64,000 bases of DNA from Uloborus plumipes (GCA_038373865.1 JAXGGA010002952.1:47511-111510), one strand, 5' to 3'. Shown: positions 36,032-45,487, numbered from the stretch's first letter. A program made the numbers and translations. The notes: a model not told the origin generated them from the sequence alone.

Positions 36032-37448
36032 AGTATTTTGTTTCACAACAATTGTTTCTATATATGCTGATCTTTTCAAATGAACCAGCTGCAATGAGTT
36101 ATAAAATTTTATTTTGTATCTAGTATAATAAAATTTTATTTTCCATTTCATATGTTATTGCTTCAGTACTTTTTCTCATTACACTAATAAAAATGACATA
36201 AGTATTTATGAGAGATATGAAAGTATTAGTTAAAACCCACTATGATGCTTAGGCAAGCTTATTGCTCATGACTATTGATTACTTTTTTTAGAGAAAAGAA
36301 AATAATGGAAGAGAAAAGCACTACCTTGAACTAAAATTGTAGAGCTGCGTGGATAAATCATGGCCAATTCCGAATATTCATAGATTAGTCCTTGGTATAA
36401 TACTAATTGCTGTTGGCTACCATTAGCGACTTATAGAAACAATCTGTTCTTAGATCTTGCACAAATCTAAATACCAATGTTTTTCATAAGAACAGGCAAC
36501 AGCAGAACGACCACAGTTCTGGATTCTGGAATATGCTAAATTTTGGATTGTTACCAAACATTTGAATGTGGCAGAAGCTTATTAAATGCTTGCTCTTATG
36601 AGCATTTTAGGAATGCATGCACTTTCATTGAAACATCTCGCATTTTTGCATGTAAATTAACAAGGTTTAAACTGGATGGAGATTGTTCTCAGAAAATGAG
36701 AAGATGTTGAGAATGTTCTCTGGGTTTTCGTTACGATTGAATTTTTCCCAAAATGCAAAAATGTTATCTCACTAAAGAAAAACTCATTTTCACTTTTTTG
36801 CTCAAATAATAAGAAGGATGAATGGTCGGAGATATGAAGCCTGTCTAGCAACATCAACTTCCTCTTGGCTAAGATGTTTAAATTACTACTGAGTTCACTA
36901 AGTATCATGTCCATCCAATAAGTGCATTATTGTGAGGTGGGTACTTCTTTGCCATTTTAAGATCAAACTTGTGTTTTCTCAGTGGTAAGTAATGTAACAT
37001 GGAGGTTTCGGAATACTGGGTAAATTGGAACGAAACTTCTCAATCATGCAAATAATCCTCCATCAGGAACTGATTTATGGCAGGGCATTCGAGGCCCGAG
37101 TACGGGCCCCCCCAACAAAAGGAGAACCAAATTTCTGACATTTATTTTTTTTAAGGGACCCATGCTTGGTGCCTCCAATTAAAGGGTTGTAAATAATTTT
37201 TTTAAAGTAAATCCCCACCAACAAAATAAGTAATTTCATTAAACAGTAAATAATGTCATTTTACCAATCCTTACTATAATATGCAGTGTGAAAATGTATA
37301 GAGTAAAAAAAAAAAAAAAAACAGTTCATACAATGAGCAAAATTGAATGGAACATTGAAAGATAAGCCTCACAACTGATATTCATCTGACGCTACTAGGA
37401 AAAAATTAAATACTTGAACTTTTAAACTGGAATGTGAAAACATTAGTA
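36032..37448. other. Intergenic, no gene
   Basis: AT-rich, with a poly(A) run near 37303-37321 and a GC-rich scrap near 37085-37115 that may be a repeat end. No supportable gene. Confidence 0.5.
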
Positions 37449-38148
37449 CACTGCTCGACATTGAAAATGCAACACCAAGAAGGAGTGGTCAGAAATTCAT
37501 GCAAATTTTACCGTAGACGCACATCACTGAGTTATGCAAATGATATGAAATGCGCAGCTCTCCGACGCACGTGAAGTAAGATATAAGAGAATGAAGTTGA
37601 AAAGTGGGCTATGTTCATGTTGGTTTTTCTGACAGACTAATTATCGGAGAAATTTGCTTTTCGTCTCGAAGGATACGTGTGATAGGAGGAAATGCCACGC
37701 AGTCCTCAACGAAGACACTTCCAGCATATAGACGACTGTACAAGGGGTATGGTGATCGGACTGAGAAAAGGAGGTTGGTACATACGTCAAATTGCAGCTG
37801 ATACCCACATGGATGCAAGCACTGTGCATCGGCTGTGTCGGAGATGGTTGGAAAGAGGAAATGTAGACACATTGAGGGGTGCAGGTGCAGCTAGAGCGAT
37901 GTCAGACCGCTTGGATCGACGGATTCACCGACAAGCTGTGGCGGACCCGCAAGTCACTTGTACGTCGATTCTGCTCACGTGCAAGGTACCCTGGATGTTC
38001 CTGTGTCGACTAGAACCATTTCCCGTCGACTGGTTGCACGTGGCCTGCACTCACGGCGCCTGCTAAGAAGACTGACATTGACCTCACAGCATAGACTCCA
38101 TCGTTTGGAATGGTGCCGGACCAGAGCAACGTGGATGGCAGAATGGCA
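37449..38148 (+). pseudogene. Tc1-like transposon, truncated, transposase frameshifted
   Basis: The left end starts near CACTGCTCGACATTG after a TA (37447-37448). An ATG at 37692 opens a frame with the paired HTH region (RQIAADTHMDASTVHRLCRR, WLERGNVDTLRG). A shift near 37950-37962 moves to a frame with STRTISRRL and HRLHRLEWCRTRATW, the bridge toward the catalytic domain in Tc1 transposases. The protein ends at about 38148, before any DDE residues, exactly where a tRNA-Tyr copy begins. It is not functional. Confidence 0.85.
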
Positions 38149-38233
38149 GGTCGAGCCGGATTCGAACCAGCGACCTATGGGTTACTGTTCTATCAGCTAC
38201 AGTCCACCGCTGTGCCAACTGAGCTATCGACGA
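38147..38233 (-). pseudogene. tRNA-Tyr copy, left block 1
   Basis: Minus-strand copy whose 3' acceptor end is replaced by Tc1 sequence at 38147-38150. A D-stem base is changed (GTGCC for TCTGCC context). The anticodon GTA and the intron are kept. Confidence 0.7.
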
Positions 38234-38313
38234 CTCGAGAGGGACGATAACAAAGACCGCTCTTATCTATTCTCATGTCATGAAAAAAGATTTTTAAATT
38301 AGGAAAAAGATTC

Positions 38314-38399
38314 TCCGTCGAGCCGGATTGGAACCAGCGACATATGGATGACTGTTCTATAGCTACAGTCCACCACTCTGGCAACTGAACTATCGACGA
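38314..38399 (-). pseudogene. tRNA-Tyr copy, left block 2
   Basis: One base is lost in the intron, and the B box is altered (GGTTCCAATCC in place of GGTTCGAATCC), with further changes in the D arm. Probably not transcribed well. Confidence 0.7.
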
Positions 38400-38479
38400 C
38401 TCGAGATGGACGGTAACAAAGACCGCTCTTATCTATTCTCATGTCATGAAAAAAGATTTTTAAATTAGGAAAAAGATTC

Positions 38480-38538
38480 TCCGTCGAGCCGGATTCGAAC
38501 CAGCGACCTATGGATTACTGTTCTATCAACTACAGTCA
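38480..38538 (-). pseudogene. tRNA-Tyr 3' half, left block 3
   Basis: Contains the acceptor 3' strand, T arm, intron and anticodon, then breaks into a plus-strand fragment (D-arm part at about 38541-38576), forming a head-to-head junction. Confidence 0.7.
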
Positions 38539-38647
38539 CTATAGCTCAGTTAGCAGAGCTGTGGACTAGCTGATATGAGGATAAATAAAAGGAGGATAAA
38601 TGACACGAGGATAAATAAAAACGGTCTTTGTTACCGTCCCTCTCGAG

Positions 38648-38734
38648 CTGTCGATAGCTCAGTTGGCAGAGCGGTGAACTGCAGCTGATAGAACAGTAAT
38701 TTATAGGTCGCTGGTTCGAATCCGGCTCGACGGA
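38648..38734 (+). tRNA. tRNA-Tyr-like gene with anticodon GCA (left block, plus strand)
   Basis: Full 87-bp cloverleaf with 14-nt intron, intact A box TAGCTCAGTTGG and B box GGTTCGAATCC. The anticodon position reads GCA (a Cys anticodon) instead of GTA. The anticodon stem differs (GTGAA/TTTAT), still pairable with G-T pairs. The acceptor has one mismatch (CTGTCGA against TCGACGG). A T5 run follows. Probably a decayed Tyr copy rather than a working Cys tRNA. Confidence 0.55.
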
Positions 38735-38814
38735 GAATGTTTTTCCTAATTTAAAAATCTTTTTTCATGACATGAGAACAGATAAAAGCAGTCTTTGTTA
38801 CCGTCTCTCTCGAG

Positions 38815-38880
38815 CCGTCGATAACTCAGTTGGCAGAGCGGTGGACTGTTGCTGTTAGAACAGTAGTAGTTATAGGGACG
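38815..38880 (+). pseudogene. tRNA-Tyr copy, left block, 3'-truncated
   Basis: Plus-strand 5' part with CCGTCGATAACTCAG (A box altered), then a degraded anticodon arm and loss of the T arm near the Polinton-like side. Confidence 0.7.
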
Positions 38881-39613
38881 ATCATAATAAACCCTCCTTT
38901 AAAGACTTCTTAATAGAAATCTGGAAAAATGCGAAGCTTCTAAATCTACTCTAACGAAAAATATTTCATTTTAATGCATGTGTTATTAAAAGCTTCAAAC
39001 GTCCAATGAGATTAAAGCATTAATATCCTGGGTGGTAAATGCGCAGCCATTCACGCCGTTAATGCTTTTTTGCAAAAGGTCTCAGGTTCGATTCTCGACT
39101 TGGAAACGAATAATGTTTTTAAATTTTTTTTATCTTTTTGTAATTGTTTTATAAATTTATTCATATCTGATGAAAAAATTGACAAGAAAGTTTTTACCAA
39201 TGAATTTGTAATCTTCATGCATTGTAATGAATAAGGATTCGAATGGTATAAAGTTTGATTATGTGATTGAAAATGCTAAAAAATAGTATTTAGAGATGGA
39301 AAATATTTACATAAAATAATAACATTTTTACACAAATTTACAGCCTTATTTAGATTTTTTTATTGACATTTCTGAGTTAATGCTTAGAACTTCTTAAAAG
39401 TAATAAATTTTACCGACAGATGTCGCTGTTACGTTTAAATGAATGCATATAAAGTAATTTTCGCCGATTAAAAGTTAACTTAGAGTTTCTGATAATGAAA
39501 GAAAGTATGAAACAGTATGGTGTTTTTTGCAGTTGTAAGAATATAAAAATGAACTCTATTACAGAACACGCTTCATTTACGAAGATGTTTTGAGTGCTGC
39601 GCTAAAGTTAAAG
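38881..39613. other. Left flank of the Polinton-like fragment
   Basis: No gene. It contains an inverted repeat AAAGCATTAA/TTAATGCTTT (39014-39023, 39059-39068) with a B-box-like GGTTCGATTCT just after it. The end of the Polinton-like element is probably in here, but I cannot place its terminal repeat. Confidence 0.4.
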
Positions 39614-39922
39614 ATGCTGAAACGTAGCCAAATAATTGTTTTTGTAAGTTCAATAGTCGCAGTCATTAGCATTGTACTTTTCATTTCGCATTTTCATGTG
39701 TATACAAAAGAAGAAAATAGAAAAGTGAACATAACCAACACGCCTTGTACAATTTCAGAATATATTGGTCGCAAATTATTCTTTCATGTCTGCAAAAAGA
39801 ATATGGAAACTGTATTCGACATTAGATACTTTTGGTCAAATGAGTCAGAAATCTTGAAGCCGGAAATAATTGGGGTACAATTAACGCAACAAGAATTTCG
39901 AAATCTTTGTAAATTTTTCTAA
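39614..39922 (+). CDS. Polinton/adintovirus-like small ORF, PC4-like with N-terminal hydrophobic segment
   Basis: About 102 residues from ATG 39614; the frame is open further upstream but without ATG. A hydrophobic segment (IIVFVSSIVAVISIVLFI) is followed by a domain ending FDIRYFWSNESE, GVQLTQQEFRNL. That end resembles the PC4/p15 single-strand DNA-binding fold (DIR, then G-x-L-T near the C-terminus), which accompanies many elements of this type. The combination with a hydrophobic leader is odd. It ends two bases before the ATPase frame region. Confidence 0.45.
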   Translation: MLKRSQIIVFVSSIVAVISIVLFISHFHVYTKEENRKVNITNTPCTISEYIGRKLFFHVCKKNMETVFDIRYFWSNESEILKPEIIGVQLTQQEFRNLCKFF

Positions 39923-39932
39923 TGTGTGGAAA

Positions 39933-40538
39933 ATGCTAAAATTGAAGCATCCTTCTATCTGCATGATCACAGTAGTTTCCCAAAGTGGTAAAACTCAGCT
40001 TTGTAGAAAAATAACTTCAGAACAAGTACATGAAAAGCCTATAAAAAAGATTGTTTGGTGTTATACAGTTTGGCAACCATGGTTTTTGAAAGAGAAAAGC
40101 TTTAGATTTATCTCTGGACTCGCATCTGAAGATGAAGACGCGGATCTCATCGTTCTGGATGACATGATGAATACTTTAACATTCGAAATCTCTCAAATGT
40201 GTACTGTAAAGTCTCATCATAAAAACTATTGCATAATACTTATTACACAAAACCTTTTTCCTAGGGTTAGACCAATGCGAGATATAAGTTTAAACACACA
40301 CTACATAATTTTGTTTCGTAATAACCGAGATTTGTCACAAGCAGCTTGTTTTGCTCGGCAGGCGTTTCCAGGGCGGGTAAAATATTTCATGGATGCTTAT
40401 AAAAAAGTAACACAAAATCCTTTTACTTATTTGTTTGTTGATGTTCATCCAAGAACGCCAGAAGAACAACGTCTCCGAGAGTCAATATTTCCTGATCGCA
40501 AAATGATCTATTGGGTGTTTGTTCCAACTGAACAATGA
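39933..40538 (+). CDS. Polinton/adintovirus-like genome packaging ATPase (FtsK/HerA type)
   Basis: An intact frame of about 201 residues. Landmarks: a P-loop-like VVSQSGKTQL near residue 15-25, in which the first Gly is not visible; Walker B ADLIVLDD; sensor-type CIILITQNLF; then RDISLNTHYIILFRNNRD and QAFPGRVKYFMDAYKK, all characteristic of the A32-like ATPase of Polintons. In such elements it pumps DNA into capsids. GTG at 39924 would extend it by three residues. Its stop (TGA 40536-40538) overlaps the next ATG at 40535. The unusual P-loop may mean loss of function. Confidence 0.85.
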   Translation: MLKLKHPSICMITVVSQSGKTQLCRKITSEQVHEKPIKKIVWCYTVWQPWFLKEKSFRFISGLASEDEDADLIVLDDMMNTLTFEISQMCTVKSHHKNYCIILITQNLFPRVRPMRDISLNTHYIILFRNNRDLSQAACFARQAFPGRVKYFMDAYKKVTQNPFTYLFVDVHPRTPEEQRLRESIFPDRKMIYWVFVPTEQ

Positions 40539-40873
40539 GTTGAGTTAATCGTCATGTTCATTTACTGCATGTACTCGCTAGAGCAAGTCCTACTCAGCGA
40601 AAGGCAATACTAAAAAGTGCTTCAGATGAGCAAATAAAAACCTTGTGCGAAATTTGCCAAAACTTGCTTGCTGGAAATATACCAAAAAAAAAAAAAAAAA
40701 TATGCAGTTACAAAAGAGTTATACGATTATTAGCCGATAGAAGCGTTCCACTCGCTCGAAAGCGTAAATTTTTCATTACAAATGGACAAATTGGAGGTTT
40801 TCTACCTTTAGTTTTATCAGCTGTTCTAAGTCTTTTAGGTGGTATTGATGGCAATGCAATTGGTAAGCGCATT
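40535..40873 (+). pseudogene. Polinton-associated small conserved protein, nonsense codon near start
   Basis: ATG at 40535 overlaps the ATPase stop. Codon 3 is TGA (40541-40543); beyond it the frame continues HVHLLHVLARASPTQRKAIL and CEICQNLL, then a Lys run from an expanded A tract (about 40683-40699), and ends with a hydrophobic GGFLPLVLSAVLSLLGGIDG segment. I recall this layout from arthropod Polinton-like elements; its role in the particle is unknown. The late TGA and A tract argue for decay. Confidence 0.6.
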
Positions 40874-40892
40874 TAGAAAGATAGCTAAAAAA

Positions 40893-41677
40893 ATGGCATT
40901 AGTCCCGCCGGAATTGGTCTCAGAATATTACCAATTAAGTAAACCAGAAATCCGCTTAGAGGACAACATTTCAAAAATATTACACGAAAAGTTAATATCT
41001 GATGATATTAAGGCAAAACTATTATCAGATTTGATACCCAAATATCAGAGTGATGCAACCACCTCCACCTCGAAAGCCTTTTGAAATTCCACAAGAATTG
41101 TTATCTGATTTGGAAGCAGAAAAAACACCAGACATTTTAAGTAAAGACATAGCAGAACTTTCCGCAGAAAAGACATCGAACATTTCATTGAAAGACAATG
41201 AAATGTCAAAATATATAGGATATGTCATTCCGAAAAGTCGGCGGAAATTTATTTTACCTATCTTAGAAAAGTTGCGATCTAATGGTTATATATTTAACAA
41301 GCAGAATGAATTGGAAATAAACGGCAAAGCAGAATATCGCAGTAATATAATAGATTTATTCAGTCATATGATGAAAAATGTGAAAAATGTAACTCCACCC
41401 AAGGGATTTAACGCGTTTTTCGAGGCGCTACTTAAAAGTAATATTCCATCAATGGATAGGCAATATAAATCTCCGAGATCAGTTACTTCTATCAGATGGA
41501 AATCCACTCTTTAGGAAAAAGAGTTCTCATGCATCTGAGAAACCAATTACTACCCTTCAAAAGACCAAACCTCACGAAATAAAATCTAATGATCCTTTAG
41601 CAAAGTGGGTCGCATTTGAAGGTGTAAGCTCACAATCACCTCCAGAAGACAAACTTCCATTCAAATGGCAAAATTAG
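40893..41677 (+). pseudogene. Polinton-associated conserved protein, two frameshifts
   Basis: It starts MALVPPELVSEYYQLSK. The frame shifts near 41045-41050 into one carrying PPPPRKPFEIPQELL and YVIPKSRRKFILPILEKL, then shifts again near 41487 to a frame ending LAKWVAFEGVSSQ and FKWQN with stop TAG at 41675-41677. The same order of segments occurs in Polinton-like elements of arthropods as I recall them. Function unknown. Its stop overlaps the integrase start at 41665. Confidence 0.55.
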
Positions 41678-42713
41678 ACAGATTAAAAAAAAATATACTT
41701 TAATCCGAAAGAGCCAGGATCTTTCGGTGGAGTAAAGCGACTGTCTGAAGCAAGCGGAGTGCGTAAGAGTATCGTACAGCGCTGGCTTTCTAAACAAGAT
41801 GTTTATACACTACATCATCCAGTTCGTTACAAATTTCAGAGACGTAAAACCCTGGCTTTCGGAGTTAACGAGGTTTGGCAAAGTGACTTAATTGATGTAC
41901 AAAAGCTATCTCGATTTAACAAAGGTTATCGTTACATTTTGACAATTATCGATGTATTCTCTAGATATTTAAGAGCGTTTCCGATTAAAAACAAGAAAGC
42001 AAAAACTATAGCGCAAGTTTTACAAAAAATATTTAAGAAGGCAAAGCCTAGCAATTTTCAAACAGATAAAGGAGCAGAATTTTATAACAGAGATGTTAAA
42101 CATTATTAAAAAAATTCACCACTATTCAACAAAGAGTGAAGCAAAATGCGCAATATTGGAGCGTGCACATAGAACTCTTTTAGAAAGATTGTACGAAGTT
42201 TTTTCTTTTCGCAACTCTTATAAGTATTATGATGTTTTACCAGCATTAGTTGATTCATACAATCATTCCATTCATAGCGCTCATGGATTTCAACCTGCTA
42301 AAGTAACAGTACACGATGAACCTAAACTATATAAAAGCTTGTACGATTTTAGTTCATCTCCAAAGTTTCGTTTTGCCGTAGGCGATATAGTTAGAATATC
42401 CAAAGCTCGCAAAATTTTTCGTAAAGGTTATTTACCAGGGTGGACGGAAGAAACTTTTCGCATTTACAAAAGATATCCTACTACTCTGCCTTCTTATGTT
42501 TTACAAGATTTTGATGGTAAAGAAATTGAAGGACGGTTTTATAACGAAGAGTTTCAAAAAATTGATAAATCACCAAGTGAATTCTGGGCAATTGAAAAAA
42601 TAATTCGAACAAGAGGTAGGGGAAAAACCCAACAGCTGTTTGTCAAGTGGGTAGGCCTTCCAGACTCACAAAATTCGTGGATACAAGCAAATCAGATAGT
42701 TAAAGGATTATAA
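41665..42713 (+). pseudogene. Polinton-type retroviral-like integrase with chromodomain, two frameshifts
   Basis: It begins at ATG 41665, shifts one base in the nine-A run at 41685-41693, continues with PKEPGSFGGVKRLSEASGVR, and shows the catalytic core: NEVWQSDLIDVQKLSRFNKG (first Asp), TIIDVFSRYLRAFP, and FQTDKGAEFYNRDV (second Asp). A second break in an A run near 42108 precedes SEAKCAILERAHRTLLERLY (Glu region). The C-terminus has an SH3-like part and a chromodomain, EFWAIEKIIRTRGRG and FVKWVGLP then NSWI. Such integrases insert the element; chromodomains can steer them to marked chromatin. The breaks imply inactivity. Confidence 0.85.
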
Positions 42714-44119
42714 TGGATCAAACATTAAATGATTTTCATATTTTGTTACCATCTAATGCAAGTATGAACTACTTCCCTAATAATACTCCAGATCATTATA
42801 AAACAAAATTGGCACATCCTATAACACTGAGCGGTGAATGGGAATATTGTTTGTCCGAAGTTACACTTCCGGGGAAATACTTCACAATTCACCCTGACTA
42901 TAATGACAGTTATGTCGTAGAAACCATAGAAGATATTAAAGATACATGTTTATTACCTGAATTTATTGTACCGTTATATAACGAAAAATATTCCGATTTT
43001 GTGGAAGGTGTAAACGCCAATGTTAAAGACTTGCTTAAACTTCCGTTAATATCATTTTCGCTTATAGATAACAAATCAAAATTAAAAATATTTATTAGAC
43101 CACATTGTGAAATGCAAGTTTCAGCTGAGAAAGGTTATAATTTTTTACGTCTTTTACATTTAAACCCGAACGTTGATGATATTACCCCTGGGTTTGACAG
43201 AGGAGCCACAATTATCATTCATAAATATAACCCACCAAATGTTGAAATGTTTAAACACCAGGAATTCAAGATTACAGTAAAAAAACCACTAGTAAAAAAA
43301 ACATACGAAATCTTACTCCATGACATGGAAGAACGAGATGTTTTTGATCAAATTTCCGAGAAAATAATTTATGAAACTAGAGATAACTTAGCTTTTTTTA
43401 AAAAACACGAAAGCATGGTGATTCTTCAATTACAATCAAATGTGGAACTCACAATGAAACGTAGTTCCTATCGTAAATTAATGGATGCATTAAACCTCAA
43501 AAAAGAAGGTTATACTTTTCGGGGTAAAAATGAATTTATTTATTCGGATATAGTTTTCAAGGCAGAGGGAGAAAAATGTCAAATTAATGAATATGAAATA
43601 TTTTTAATAATTCGTAAAGAACAGAAGACATTTCATTTGAATATCCCTAGTGGTATGCATGAAGAATCCAAAGATTTTTTTAAAGAATTTAAGTATGTTT
43701 TTTTGCGAGAGTTGTTTGATTCAAAAGTTGAACTGATTGTTCTTAGAAATACTAAAGTATCATTTAATGAAAAACTTTCAAATATGCTAGGGTTCCTTTC
43801 AAAAACTTTCACAGAAGGATGCTATAAATCAGATTATATATTGGAATTACGAGCAGGAATCACTGAAATTTATGTTTATTGTGATATTGTATCTCCTTCA
43901 CTGGGAGATGTATCAGCACCCATCTTGAAAATAATACCAATTGCCAATGAATATAAGGAGCAAATCGTAAAGCAATTTACCGTACCTCTTTACTTTCCTG
44001 TAAAAAAACGCTATTTCGATGTTATTGAGATCGAATTTGTAACAAGTAGTGGCACACCTATTAAATTTTTGTCTGGAAAAACAAATATTGTACTTTATTT
44101 TCGTAAGAAAATTGTATAA
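42713..44119 (+). CDS. Polinton/adintovirus-like structural protein (penton or minor capsid type)
   Basis: An intact 468-residue frame; its ATG overlaps the integrase stop (TAATG). The start FHILLPSNASMNYFPNN, then TKLAHPITLSGEWEYCLSEV matches a family found in arthropod and cnidarian Polintons with an N-terminal LPSN motif, thought to be a virion component. The N-terminal half seems to repeat in the C-terminal half in pattern, which suggests a duplicated beta-rich fold, but this is weak. Exact capsid role is inference. Confidence 0.65.
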   Translation: MDQTLNDFHILLPSNASMNYFPNNTPDHYKTKLAHPITLSGEWEYCLSEVTLPGKYFTIHPDYNDSYVVETIEDIKDTCLLPEFIVPLYNEKYSDFVEGVNANVKDLLKLPLISFSLIDNKSKLKIFIRPHCEMQVSAEKGYNFLRLLHLNPNVDDITPGFDRGATIIIHKYNPPNVEMFKHQEFKITVKKPLVKKTYEILLHDMEERDVFDQISEKIIYETRDNLAFFKKHESMVILQLQSNVELTMKRSSYRKLMDALNLKKEGYTFRGKNEFIYSDIVFKAEGEKCQINEYEIFLIIRKEQKTFHLNIPSGMHEESKDFFKEFKYVFLRELFDSKVELIVLRNTKVSFNEKLSNMLGFLSKTFTEGCYKSDYILELRAGITEIYVYCDIVSPSLGDVSAPILKIIPIANEYKEQIVKQFTVPLYFPVKKRYFDVIEIEFVTSSGTPIKFLSGKTNIVLYFRKKIV

Positions 44120-44158
44120 ATCAAGGAAATTTAAACTTTATAGATAAATCCGTGAGTC

Positions 44159-44563
44159 TTGGCGACACATGGTCAAAGATTCGATCCACATGATTGTATT
44201 GCTTACTATTGTAATCAACATGGAGGAAGGGGGTCATATTTCGCCTCAAATTATCCCATACAAAGCGGCTATGGGCTTTTTAGTAATTTACAAAGGTATG
44301 CAATGCCAATCATGATAAAAGCAAGTAAATATCTGGGAAAACATTTGTTATCAACAGGTCGAAATGTGTTGGAAGATATGACGCAAGGAAAATCATTTCG
44401 TGAGGCTGCGAGGTAACAATTTCGCCAAACGACGAATGAAATAAAAGAAGATATTCTCCGAAAATTGAGAGGAGGTGGAGGGTTTAAAAGAAAGAAACGC
44501 GAGCCAAAACGGCAGATGAAAAGAAAGAAATCTTGTGCAAAAGACGTATTTACCAATCTGTGA
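44159..44563 (+). pseudogene. Polinton-associated minor core-type protein with in-frame stop
   Basis: No ATG is seen at the expected start; the frame opens at TTG 44159. RFDPHDCIAYYCNQHGG, then GYGLFSNLQRYAMPIMIKAS, then GRNVLEDMTQGKSFREAAR, TAA at 44414-44416, then a basic tail (FKRKKREPKRQMKRKK) to TGA at 44561-44563. The amphipathic-helix and basic-tail layout resembles adenovirus-like minor core proteins of these elements. Confidence 0.55.
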
Positions 44564-44572
44564 AAATAGAAA

Positions 44573-44722
44573 AATGTTATTGCACTAAAAGTGAATTAGA
44601 CTTATTCCCAACTATTCCAATACAATTGGCAATCGATCGATCATCTTTTCTTGAAATTTATCCTGTTGCATCAATTTCTCAAAACGACTCAATCGAATTT
44701 TTAATTTCAAGTCTAGGGGAAA
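44573..44722 (+). pseudogene. Polinton/adintovirus-like major capsid protein, N-terminal fragment
   Basis: KSELDLFPTIPIQLAIDRSS then ASISQNDSIEFLISSLGE is the typical start of the major capsid protein that follows the minor core gene in this group. The frame is cut by a foreign GC-rich sequence from about 44723. Only about 50 of the several hundred residues expected are present. Confidence 0.6.
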
Positions 44723-44804
44723 CAAGGGCGGATACAAGGAAGGGGCGATCGCCCCATCGCCGCCATACAAGGGAGGGGCGATGGGGGCGATCGCCCCTCC
44801 CTTG
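44723..44804. mobile_element. GC-rich hAT-like MITE fragment
   Basis: Starts CAAGGGCGGATAC and ends CTCCCTTG; internal GGGGCGATCGCCCC palindromes occur twice. The start resembles the 62745 MITE (CAAGGGCGGATCC). No identical octamers flank it, so the host sequence right of it may be rearranged. Confidence 0.5.
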
Positions 44805-44984
44805 AGGGACTCTTCTCCAGTATATTTTAGGTTTTGAAGTTAAAAAAAGGCAATTTAGTTGATCTTTGATGATATTAAGGGAAAGGGTGCAGGGATTCAG
44901 GGCTCTGATCTGGAAATTTTTCAAAATGGAAGACCAAAACAAGTTAGTACGTCAGGAAATGTGAAATATCAAGTTCTAGACCAC
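44805..44984. other. Spacer between Polinton-like fragment and tRNA array
   Basis: Short unique-looking AT-rich tract; no further capsid coding seen. Confidence 0.4.
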
Positions 44985-45038
44985 TTTTATTTCGTTCTCA
45001 TGTCATGAAAAAATATTTTTAAATTAGGAAAAAGATTC

Positions 45039-45125
45039 TCCGTCGAGCCGGATTCGAACCAGCGACCTATGGATTACTGTTCTATCAGCTACAGTCCACC
45101 GCTCTGCCAACTGAGCTATCGACGG
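45039..45125 (-). tRNA. tRNA-Tyr(GTA), unit 1
   Basis: First unit; consensus by eye. 5' flank reads AAAGACCGC with TTTCGTTCTC (mixed type). Confidence 0.85.
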
Positions 45126-45206
45126 CTCGAGAGGGGCGGTAACAAAGACCGCTTTTATTTCGTTCTCATGTCATGAAAAAATATTTTTAATTTAGGAAAA
45201 AGATTC

Positions 45207-45257
45207 TCTATCGAGCCGGATTCGAACCAAAGACCATTGGATTACTGTTCTATCAGC
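45207..45257 (-). pseudogene. tRNA-Tyr 3' part, unit 2
   Basis: Breaks inside the intron, then the spacer continues inverted, so units 2 and 3 form a head-to-head junction. Confidence 0.75.
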
Positions 45258-45340
45258 GAGAATCTTTTTCCTAATTTAAAAATATTTTTTCATGACATGA
45301 GAACGAAATAAAAGCGGTCTTTGTTACCGACCCTCTCGAG

Positions 45341-45395
45341 CCGTCGATAGCTCAGTTGGCAGAGCGGTGGACTGTAGCTGATAGAACAGTAATCC
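45341..45395 (+). pseudogene. tRNA-Tyr 5' part, unit 3 (plus strand)
   Basis: Plus-strand copy with A box, anticodon and intron; it lacks the T arm and 3' end and runs into unit 4 in opposite orientation, giving a long hairpin. Confidence 0.75.
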
Positions 45396-45400
45396 TTTAC

Positions 45401-45487
45401 TGTTCGGAGCCGGATTCGAACCAGCGACCTATGGATTACTGTTCTATCAGCTACAGTCCACCGCTCTGCCAACTGAGCTATCGACGG
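45401..45487 (-). pseudogene. tRNA-Tyr, unit 4, acceptor 3' strand lost
   Basis: Body consensus, but the 3' acceptor strand is replaced (TGTTCGG on the plus strand), so the acceptor stem cannot form. 5' flank mixed type. Confidence 0.7.

Larger units (their letters stand above)
38147..38880. repeat. Scrambled tRNA-Tyr repeat block (left block)
   Basis: Three minus-strand and three plus-strand copies of the same unit as the large array, several broken and joined head-to-head. Spacers carry the same GTCATGAAAAAAGATTTTTAAA and CTCGAG marks. The block separates the Tc1 remnant from the Polinton-like fragment. Confidence 0.85.

Noticed and set aside
39014..39100. Possible separate tRNA or SINE head (B-box-like GGTTCGATTCT)
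   Set aside because: No A box or cloverleaf could be folded by eye; kept only as an inverted repeat.
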